5,082 bases of DNA from SFTH01 sp051878085 (GTDB lineage: Bacteria; Bacillota; Clostridia; Christensenellales; Aristaeellaceae): the NCBI GenBank assembly GCA_051878085.1, contig JBJEJN010000003.1, positions 1 through 5,082 on the forward strand, given 5' to 3'. A model generated the notes under the pieces. That model was given only the letters and a program-made list of their open reading frames with translations. It had not been told where the DNA came from and did not search any database. Positions 1 through 4,411 of the stretch are shown piece after piece (the stretch's first letter is position 1; every line of letters begins with the position of its first letter). Made by a program: the position numbers and the translations under genes.

Positions 1-485
1 ACGTGGACGTGGAGGAGAACGGCGAGACCTTCGAGGAGAACGCGCTGATCAAGGCCGAGACGCTGATGAAGCTCACCGGCTGCGCCACGCTGGCGGACGA
101 CTCCGGCCTGTGCGTGGACGCGCTGAACGGCCGTCCGGGCGTGTATTCGGCGCGCTACTGCGGCGTGCACGGCGATGACGAGGCCAACAACCAGCTGCTT
201 CTGAAGGAGCTGGAGAACGTGGACGATCCCGAGCGCACCGCCCACTACGGCGCGGCGGTGGCGCTGTGCCGCCCGGGTCACGCCCCCGTCACCACCTACG
301 GCATGTGCTGCGGAAAAATCCTTCGGGAGTATCGCGGCGAGGGCGGCTTCGGCTACGATCCGCTGTTCTACTCCGACGATCTGGGCATGACCTTCGCCGA
401 GGCCGATCCCGAGGCCAAGAACGGCGTGTCCCACCGCGCGCGGGCCATCGAGAAGCTGATCGATGTGCTGGAGGCGGAGAAGTGA
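1..485 (+). CDS. rdgB: XTP/dITP diphosphatase (RdgB/HAM1 family), 5'-truncated by window edge
   Basis: This family removes non-canonical purine nucleotides (dITP, XTP, ITP) from the cytosolic pool by hydrolysing them to the monophosphate and pyrophosphate, so they are not built into DNA or RNA. Reading starts inside the protein: the first complete codon is at position 3 and 160 residues are visible. The family is usually about 195-205 residues, so the first 35-40, including the N-terminal nucleotide-binding motif, lie upstream. Visible family signatures are ADDSGL at residues 31-36 with the catalytic acidic pair, followed by the NGRPGVYSARY segment; GGFGYDP at 114-120, which contacts the base; and SHRA at 143-146 near the C-terminus. 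The GTG at position 3 is an internal valine, not a start. The TGA stop overlaps the GTG start of the next gene, so the two are probably translationally coupled. Family identity is very secure. Confidence 0.96.
   Translation, partial: VDVEENGETFEENALIKAETLMKLTGCATLADDSGLCVDALNGRPGVYSARYCGVHGDDEANNQLLLKELENVDDPERTAHYGAAVALCRPGHAPVTTYGMCCGKILREYRGEGGFGYDPLFYSDDLGMTFAEADPEAKNGVSHRARAIEKLIDVLEAEK
470..474 (+). promoter_or_regulatory. RBS of phosphodiesterase gene, inside rdgB
   Basis: A GGAGG motif lies within the last codons of rdgB, 7 bases before the GTG at 482. It supports that GTG as the start of the next gene and rejects the longer in-frame extension that opens near position 266, which would overlap rdgB extensively. 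Confidence 0.75.
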
Positions 486-982
486 CGCGCATCGGCGTGG
501 TTTCCGACAGCCACGGCGGCAGGCTCCACCTGGAGCGTTTCGTCGAAATCTGCCGCTCGGAGAGCTTCGATCAGGTGTTTCACCTGGGCGACGTGCTGGA
601 GGATGCGCGCTGGCTGGAGAAGCAGCTGGAGGTTCCCGTCACCTCCGTGGCCGGAAACTGCGACTTCTACGCCCACCATCCCCGGGAGGCGCGCGTCACC
701 GTCGAGGGCAAGCGCCTGCTGCTCATTCACGGCGACCGCTACCGGGTGAAGCTGGGCTACGACATGCTGTCCTATTACGCCGAGGAGAACGCCGTAGACG
801 CGGCGCTCTTCGGCCACACCCACCAGCCCTTCGCGGGCTATGTGGGGCGCGCGCTGCTGATCAACCCCGGCGCGCTGAAGAACGGCCATTACTGCATACT
901 GGAAGTGAGCGCGGGCGACATCGTGCCCCGCATCCTCAACATGGACGAAAATGAATCGCGGGAGGGAAAGGAGAGAAAATGA
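482..982 (+). CDS. YfcE/MJ0936-type metallophosphoesterase (phosphodiesterase)
   Basis: This is a 166-residue protein of the small calcineurin-like phosphoesterase family, whose members use two divalent metals to hydrolyse phosphodiester substrates in the cytosol; the natural substrate is usually unknown. The full metal-ligand series is present: SDSHG at residues 8-12 (Asp9, His11), HLGD at 34-37 (Asp37), GN at 58-59 (Asn59), LIHGD at 81-85 (His83) and GHTH at 111-114 (His112, His114), followed by NPG at 128-130. Length matches the family. The GTG start at 482 overlaps the rdgB stop as GTGA and has a GGAGG 7 bases upstream; the protein then begins TRIGVVSDSHG, as expected for the first beta strand. 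The C-terminus has a charged tail (residues 155-166) that looks non-catalytic. Location directly after rdgB is common in Firmicutes. The stop overlaps the next start as ATGA. Family is secure, substrate is not. Confidence 0.93.
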   Translation: MTRIGVVSDSHGGRLHLERFVEICRSESFDQVFHLGDVLEDARWLEKQLEVPVTSVAGNCDFYAHHPREARVTVEGKRLLLIHGDRYRVKLGYDMLSYYAEENAVDAALFGHTHQPFAGYVGRALLINPGALKNGHYCILEVSAGDIVPRILNMDENESREGKERK

Positions 983-1272
983 TCCGTCACATCGTAATGT
1001 TCAAGATCAAGGAGGAGTACAAGTCCGAGATTCCCCAGCTGGTGGAGAATTTCTACGGCATGAAGGGCAGAATCGAGGGCATGGTGAGCTTGGAGGCCGG
1101 CGCGGACTTCCTGGGCAGTGAGCGCAGCTACGACCTCGCGCTGATCACCGAGTTCACCGACCGCGCCGCCTTCGACGCCTATCAGACCCATCCGGTGCAC
1201 CTGCCGGTGAAGAAGCGCATGCACGAGGTGCGCCTCACCTCCGTCGCCTGCGATTATATCATCAAGGAGTGA
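979..1272 (+). CDS. Dabb family protein (stress-responsive A/B barrel domain)
   Basis: This 97-residue protein is a single Dabb domain. It opens with the characteristic strand MIRHIVMFKIKEE and has a helix rich in charged residues at 16-35, a strand around 50-60, the F-x-D-R-A-AFDAYQTHPVH segment at 59-74 and a short C-terminal strand ending in Lys-Glu. Dabb proteins fold as dimeric alpha+beta barrels. Some plant members are stress-induced and one catalyses polyketide cyclisation, but most bacterial ones have no assigned reaction, so none is given here. HPVHLPV at 71-77 is the usual family motif. An AAGGAG at 968-973 lies 5 bases before the ATG, which overlaps the preceding stop as ATGA, so this gene is in the same operon. 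The next gene also encodes an alpha+beta barrel protein. Confidence 0.9.
   Translation: MIRHIVMFKIKEEYKSEIPQLVENFYGMKGRIEGMVSLEAGADFLGSERSYDLALITEFTDRAAFDAYQTHPVHLPVKKRMHEVRLTSVACDYIIKE
1264..1269 (+). promoter_or_regulatory. RBS deciding the start of the mutarotase-like gene
   Basis: An AAGGAG lies 8 bases before the ATG at 1278. The in-frame GTG at 1269, which overlaps this motif and the Dabb stop, would have no room for a ribosome binding site, so ATG 1278 is preferred. Confidence 0.75.
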
Positions 1273-1277
1273 TACAT

Positions 1278-1895
1278 ATGAAGCGAGTTCCCTTTCTGAT
1301 GCGAATGGACGGGGCCGACCGCGCCGCGCAGCTCGAGGCCGTGCGCGCACTGAAGCCCGCGTTCGAGGCCGCCTGCGCGGACGCACAGGTGGAAAATTTC
1401 TCCGTCTGGCACATGGAGCAGTACCTCTTCGGCTACGGCGAGAGCGCAAGCGAGCGCACGGACTGCTTTGACGCAATCCTGAATGCGCTGCCGGAGGGCG
1501 TGACGCTGGTCTGCGCACCGGCCACCATGCGCCTGATGTACCACGACATCGGCATTGTGCGTAAGGACAAGTCCCTGATCCGCCATCGCGTGTTCGCCAC
1601 GAAGCTCAAGCCCGGCTGCGAGGAGGAGTACAAGCGCCGCCACGACGGCCTGATTGCGCAGCGCGGCGACGCGATCAAGGAGGGCCCGGAGAGCGACTTC
1701 ACCATCTGGTACGGCGACGGTCACATCTTCGGCTACTGCGAGCTGGTGATGTCCTTCGACCACGAGCCCACCCCCGAAGAGCACGCCGCCACCGTCGCCT
1801 GGGAGACCCGCCAGCTGGAGATCATGGACTGGCTCACCGACGACATGAACTGGCTCACCGGCGAGAACCATCCCCCGGTGGAGCGTGTGATCTGA
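1278..1895 (+). CDS. Tandem-domain L-rhamnose mutarotase-like protein
   Basis: This 205-residue protein is about twice the length of L-rhamnose mutarotase (RhaM/RhaU, about 104 residues), which interconverts the alpha and beta anomers of L-rhamnose in the cytosol. The C-terminal half (about 101-205) resembles that family: EEEYKRRHDGLI at 115-126 carries a Tyr and His four residues apart (Tyr118, His122), as in the E. coli active site, followed by the strand pair DFTIWYGDGHIFGYCE at 140-155. The N-terminal half repeats the same layout exactly 100 residues earlier (NFSVWHMEQYLFGYGE, 40-55), but positions 18 and 22 are Gln and Val, so its catalytic pair is missing. I infer a duplicated gene encoding a fused pseudo-dimer with one possibly active site. 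It is the last gene before the terminator at 1941. No rhamnose catabolic gene is present, so rhamnose as substrate is unproven. Confidence 0.8.
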   Translation: MKRVPFLMRMDGADRAAQLEAVRALKPAFEAACADAQVENFSVWHMEQYLFGYGESASERTDCFDAILNALPEGVTLVCAPATMRLMYHDIGIVRKDKSLIRHRVFATKLKPGCEEEYKRRHDGLIAQRGDAIKEGPESDFTIWYGDGHIFGYCELVMSFDHEPTPEEHAATVAWETRQLEIMDWLTDDMNWLTGENHPPVERVI

Positions 1896-1940
1896 GATTC
1901 TGACACACTTTTGAAACAATTTGGCGCTGCTTGCGCCGCA

Positions 1941-1977
1941 AACGGCCCCGATTTCGCAGAATCGGGGCCGTTTTTTT
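1941..1977 (+). terminator. Rho-independent terminator of the rdgB-mutarotase operon
   Basis: A perfect 13-bp stem (1941-1953 with 1960-1972) with a 6-base loop is followed by an uninterrupted run of seven T (1971-1977). It lies 45 bases after the last stop codon of the operon. A smaller 5-bp hairpin (1923-1927 with 1933-1937) sits just upstream and adds little. Confidence 0.95.
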
Positions 1978-2008
1978 CGCATTTGCCGCCGTAATCCCGT
2001 CGAAATGC

Positions 2009-2037
2009 TTGACAAGATTTCAGATGTATGATATAAA
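2009..2037 (+). promoter_or_regulatory. Sigma-A-type promoter with extended -10 for the SH3-lysozyme gene
   Basis: A perfect -35 TTGACA (2009-2014) and a -10 TATAAA (2032-2037) are separated by 17 bases, with a TG one base before the -10 (2029-2030). Transcription would start near 2044, leaving about 50 bases of leader before the ATG at 2094. Confidence 0.88.
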
Positions 2038-2080
2038 TATTACAGAATGATGACATGCAAAAGCAAAACTATGAAACCAC

Positions 2081-2084
2081 GGAG
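2081..2084 (+). promoter_or_regulatory. Weak RBS deciding the start of the SH3-lysozyme gene
   Basis: A GGAG lies 9 bases before the ATG at 2094. The in-frame upstream ATG at 2055 has no such motif and would sit only about 11 bases from the predicted transcript start, so 2094 is preferred. Confidence 0.6.
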
Positions 2085-2093
2085 CGTATTCCC

Positions 2094-3110
2094 ATGATGA
2101 AAACGAACAGAAGCACCCTGCGCATCCTCTCGATCGCGATGCTCGTCGCGCTGATCTTCACGACCATGCCCGCTGTGGCGCTTGCAGATAGCAGCTTTTC
2201 CGCCTACGTCAAGTCCGACAGCATGCGCGTCTACCGCGACGCATCCCTGAGCAGCTACTGGGGTTCCTTGCCGGAGAAGACCATCGTCACCGTGAAGGCC
2301 TACGCCGGAGATGTGGCGAAGATCAGCTACAAGGGCAAGACCGGCTACGCGGCCATTGCCGACATGGGCACGGTGGAATCCATTGCGGATAAAGCCGTCA
2401 CCACCCAGAAGACCCGCGTCTACGAGAAGGCCAGCACCTCCAGCCGCTATGCGACGGTTGGCAAGGGCGTGAGCGTGAACGTGCTGGCGATCAACGGCAG
2501 CTGCGCCATGGTGGAGCGCAACGGCAATGTGGGCTACATGCTGGTCAGCCACCTCTCCATCGAGGGGCAGACCATCGAGCCGTCCCTGCCGGAGACGCCT
2601 GTCGCACCGGAACCGGAGCCGGAACCCAAGCCGGAGCCGAAGCCGGAAACCATCGAGGATGCCTTCAACTCCGGCAAGTATTCCAACGAGCAGCTCTGCT
2701 TCGCCTATGCCACGAAGGTCATGGGCTACAACACCGCCGCCGCCGCGGGTCTGCTGGCGAACATCAGCGCCGAGTCCGGCTTCCGTCCCACGACCAACGG
2801 CGACAGCGGCCGCAGCTACGGCATCTGCCAGTGGTTCTCCAGCCGCAAGACCCGCCTGATCAACTACTGCGCGGACAAGGGCCTGGATTACACCACCCTC
2901 TACGCCCAGCTGCGCTTCCTGGACTACGAGCTGGAGCGCTACTACCCCTCGGTGGACCGCTACATGAAGAACGTGGACAACAGTGCCGAGGGCGCTTACG
3001 ACGCGGCCTACTACTTCTGCTACAACTTCGAGGCCCCGGCGGATCGCACGGGTCAGAGCACGTCCCGCGCAAAGGCTGCGCAGAACATCTTCTATCCCAG
3101 GTACGCCTGA
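2094..3110 (+). CDS. Secreted SH3-domain cell-wall hydrolase with phage-tail-lysozyme domain
   Basis: This 338-residue protein is predicted to be exported and to cleave peptidoglycan. It starts with a Sec signal peptide: Lys3/Arg6/Arg10, a hydrophobic core at 11-31, and a likely cleavage after Ala-Leu-Ala at 31. Two bacterial SH3-like domains follow (about 36-92 and 100-157, each with an R-V-Y strand and a closing G-Y strand), which probably bind the wall. A Pro-rich linker (162-185) made of PE/PK pairs leads to the catalytic domain (about 188-338), which resembles the phage tail lysozyme family: GLLANISAESGF at 219-230 with likely catalytic Glu227, SYGICQW at 241-247, and FCYNFEAP at 308-315. 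The mature part has five cysteines (137, 202, 245, 259, 309). Start at 2094 is preferred over 2055, which lacks a ribosome binding site. The gene stands alone between its own promoter and hairpin, with no phage genes nearby. Wall remodelling, sporulation or competitor lysis are all possible roles. Confidence 0.88.
   Translation: MMKTNRSTLRILSIAMLVALIFTTMPAVALADSSFSAYVKSDSMRVYRDASLSSYWGSLPEKTIVTVKAYAGDVAKISYKGKTGYAAIADMGTVESIADKAVTTQKTRVYEKASTSSRYATVGKGVSVNVLAINGSCAMVERNGNVGYMLVSHLSIEGQTIEPSLPETPVAPEPEPEPKPEPKPETIEDAFNSGKYSNEQLCFAYATKVMGYNTAAAAGLLANISAESGFRPTTNGDSGRSYGICQWFSSRKTRLINYCADKGLDYTTLYAQLRFLDYELERYYPSVDRYMKNVDNSAEGAYDAAYYFCYNFEAPADRTGQSTSRAKAAQNIFYPRYA
2607..2648 (+). repeat. Hexanucleotide tandem repeat encoding the PE/PK linker
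   Basis: Seven 6-base units of the CCGGAR or CCVAAG type run in frame and encode PE PE PE PK PE PK PE (residues 172-185). Such repeats can change length by slippage without shifting the frame, altering the spacing between the SH3 and catalytic domains. Confidence 0.8.
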
Positions 3111-3129
3111 GTCCAAATTCGTGTTTGAT

Positions 3130-3161
3130 GGGGAGCATGTACGCAAGGCATGCTCCCCTTT
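3130..3161 (+). terminator. GC-rich hairpin with short T-run after the SH3-lysozyme gene
   Basis: A perfect 10-bp stem (3130-3139 with 3149-3158) encloses a 9-base loop and is followed by only three T (3159-3161). It lies 19 bases after the stop codon. The weak T-run means termination may be partial, so some transcripts may run into the transporter gene; no separate promoter for that gene is obvious. Confidence 0.65.
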
Positions 3162-3182
3162 GCATGACAGGGGGAGATTGAT

Positions 3183-4070
3183 ATGCAGAGGACATCTTCA
3201 GCGATGGGCAGCGCCCTCATCATCGCGGCGGGCGCGCTGTGGGGAACCATGGGCATCTTCGTGCGCAGCCTGGGCGCGTACGGCTTCGACTCCATCCGGA
3301 TTTCGGCGCTGCGCCTGTGCGCGGCGGCGCTGTGCTTTCTGCTTCTGCTGCTTGCACGGCGGGGCAGGGGCTTCCGGCTGCAATTGCGGGATCTGCCGCT
3401 GTTTCTGGGGCTGGGCGTGGGCAGCGTGGGCCTGATGACCTGCTGCTACTTCGCTGCCATCCGCATGATGACCATGTCCGAGGCCGCGATCCTGCTCTAC
3501 ACCTCGCCCATATGGGTGGTGCTGATGTCGGCGCTGTTCTTTCATGAGAAGGTCACGCGGCGCAAGCTGCTTGCTCTGATCCTGGCCTTCGGGGGCTGCG
3601 CGCTGGTGTCCGGCCTCGGCGGCGGGGAGCTGAACCCGCTGGGCGTCCTGGTGGGCGTGGGCTCCGGAATCGCCTACGGCCTGTACAGCATACTCGGCAG
3701 CGTGGCGCTCAGGCGCTATCCGCCGGAGACGGTGTCGGCCTACACCTTCTTCATCGCCGCCATCGCGGTGCTGCTCATCTCCCGACCGGCGGAGCTTGTG
3801 CGGAAGATGGCTGCGGCGGACGGCCTCGCAGGCCTCATCCTGCTGATCCTCGCCACGGGCGCGGTCACGGCCTTCGTGCCCTTTCTGATCTACACCATCG
3901 GCCTGAACCGGGTGCAGGCCAGCCACGCGGCGATCCTGGCCACGGTGGAGCCGCTGGTCGCAACGGTGCTGGGGATCCTCGTCTATCACGAGCAGCTGCG
4001 CACGGCAACGCTGCTGGGCGTCGCCTGCATCCTCGGGGCCATCCTTGCGCTGAACGCGCGGAAATGTTAA
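3183..4070 (+). CDS. EamA-family (drug/metabolite transporter superfamily) membrane protein
   Basis: This 295-residue protein has ten predicted membrane helices at roughly 9-27, 41-58, 72-92, 99-118, 127-144, 151-171, 184-200, 214-236, 245-267 and 274-291, in the two five-helix repeats typical of EamA transporters. Family marks are GALWGTMGIF at 17-26, YTSPIWVVLMSALFFHEK at 106-123, and the equivalent EPLVATVLGILVYHEQ at 256-271 in the second half. These inner-membrane carriers export or import small metabolites such as amino acids or sugars; the substrate cannot be read from the sequence. The ATG at 3183 has a strong GGGGAG 6 bases upstream (3171-3176). An ATG at residue 8 is possible but less well placed. 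Length is usual for the family. No terminator is seen between its stop and the T-box promoter, so read-through would meet the T-box terminator. Confidence 0.92.
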   Translation: MQRTSSAMGSALIIAAGALWGTMGIFVRSLGAYGFDSIRISALRLCAAALCFLLLLLARRGRGFRLQLRDLPLFLGLGVGSVGLMTCCYFAAIRMMTMSEAAILLYTSPIWVVLMSALFFHEKVTRRKLLALILAFGGCALVSGLGGGELNPLGVLVGVGSGIAYGLYSILGSVALRRYPPETVSAYTFFIAAIAVLLISRPAELVRKMAAADGLAGLILLILATGAVTAFVPFLIYTIGLNRVQASHAAILATVEPLVATVLGILVYHEQLRTATLLGVACILGAILALNARKC

Positions 4071-4084
4071 GATTGTCCGCAAAC

Positions 4085-4113
4085 TTGAAAGATGCGGCGG
4101 AATATGCTATAAT
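4085..4113 (+). promoter_or_regulatory. Sigma-A-type promoter of the pheS T-box transcript
   Basis: A -35 TTGAAA (4085-4090), 17-base spacer and perfect -10 TATAAT (4108-4113) are present, with TG one base before the -10 (4105-4106). Transcription would start near 4120, just before the T-box Stem I. It begins 15 bases after the transporter stop codon. Confidence 0.92.
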
Positions 4114-4314
4114 CCGAAGGAACAGCAATGATGGAGAGAGTACCCGGCAGGGGGAATGCGGTCAGAGAGCGGCGCCGCGGGCTGAGAGCGCTGCACGGAT
4201 TTCCGCCGGTGAAGTTCACTCCGGAGCTTTCGCGCTGAAGCAGCAGTAGGCGCGGACGGATTCATCCTCGTTATACGGATGAGAGGTTTTGCGGCGCGTC
4301 CGCAAGACGAATCT

Positions 4315-4344
4315 GGGTGGTACAGCGAAGCTATGCTTCGCCCC
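4315..4344 (+). promoter_or_regulatory. T-box antiterminator helix
   Basis: GGG (4315-4317) pairs with CCC (4342-4344), and GCGAAGC (4325-4331) with GCTTCGC (4335-4341), around a 7-base bulge (4318-4324) whose first four bases, UGGU, would bind the free ACCA end of uncharged tRNA-Phe. Bases 4335-4344 are also the left arm of the terminator, so the two structures exclude each other. The bulge ends in ACA where the family consensus has ACC. Confidence 0.88.
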
Positions 4345-4372
4345 TGAAGCGAGGGGGCGAGGCTTTTTCTTT
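4335..4372 (+). terminator. Conditional T-box terminator upstream of pheS
   Basis: An 11-bp stem with two G-U pairs (4335-4345 with 4353-4363) and a loop of about 7 bases is followed by TTTTTCTTT (4364-4372). When tRNA-Phe is charged, this hairpin should form and stop transcription before pheS. It would also catch read-through from the transporter gene. Confidence 0.9.
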
Positions 4373-4393
4373 GCCCCGGGCAACGATACGCAT

Positions 4394-4400
4394 AAAGGAG
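4394..4400 (+). promoter_or_regulatory. RBS of pheS
   Basis: An AAAGGAG lies 11 bases before the ATG, slightly longer than usual; a following GAGAG stretch may also contribute. It sits downstream of the conditional terminator. Confidence 0.65.
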
Positions 4401-4411
4401 AGAGACAGAAC

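Larger units (their letters stand above)
4120..4372 (+). ncRNA. T-box leader, tRNA-Phe responsive
   Basis: This untranslated leader senses uncharged tRNA-Phe and controls pheS. In order: Stem I starts with the GA-rich segment and AGTA at 4131-4142 and its base pairs as 4133-4136 with 4219-4222; an AGAGAG element (4164-4169) and a distal loop (about 4176-4187) closed by a 7-bp stem (4169-4175 with 4188-4194) make up the upper part; the specifier is UUC (4215-4217) in the context GAAG-UUC-AC, a Phe codon read by the GAA anticodon. A GAGC...GCTGAAG stretch and an AGTAGG follow (4224-4250). Stem III is 4252-4258 with 4297-4303, with an inner stem 4262-4267 with 4277-4282. The T-box sequence is at 4314-4327, with UGGU (4318-4321) matching an ACCA tRNA end. 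It lies directly before pheS, which agrees with the specifier. The region holds no credible protein-coding gene. Confidence 0.95.

Noticed and set aside
266..481. Upstream extension of the phosphodiesterase frame within rdgB
   Set aside because: The extra residues are Arg-rich shadow sequence of rdgB, and the family's first strand begins right after GTG 482.
1923..1937. Small GGCGC/GCGCC hairpin before the operon terminator
   Set aside because: It has only 5 bp and no T-run. It is best explained as chance in GC-rich DNA beside a strong terminator.
1254..2015. Open frame of 253 codons on the - strand across the mutarotase gene and terminator
   Set aside because: It runs through the operon terminator and has no motif. 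The + strand protein has an internal duplication and a good ribosome binding site.
2055..2093. Longer N-terminus of the lysozyme protein starting at ATG 2055
   Set aside because: There is no ribosome binding site and it would put 13 polar residues ahead of a normal signal peptide. ATG 2094 gives a standard one.
2040..3146. Long open frame on the - strand (368 codons) opposite the lysozyme gene
   Set aside because: It mirrors the codon bias of the + strand gene, has low-complexity Val/Ala/Gly/Arg composition, no recognisable motif, and faces a gene with a clear signal peptide and domains.
1278..4070. A rhamnose uptake and use locus (mutarotase-like protein plus EamA transporter)
   Set aside because: The two genes are in different transcription units, a wall hydrolase lies between them, and no rhamnose isomerase, kinase, aldolase or regulator is present. 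EamA proteins are too broad to assign rhamnose.
3198..4082. Open frame of 294 codons on the - strand opposite the transporter
   Set aside because: Its composition is dominated by Gln, Arg, His, Asp and Ala, as expected from the complement of a hydrophobic membrane protein gene. No motif is seen.
4064..4249. 61-codon + strand ORF over the start of the T-box leader
   Set aside because: It overlaps the transporter end, the pheS promoter and structured leader RNA including the specifier, and has no ribosome binding site. The RNA explains this region.
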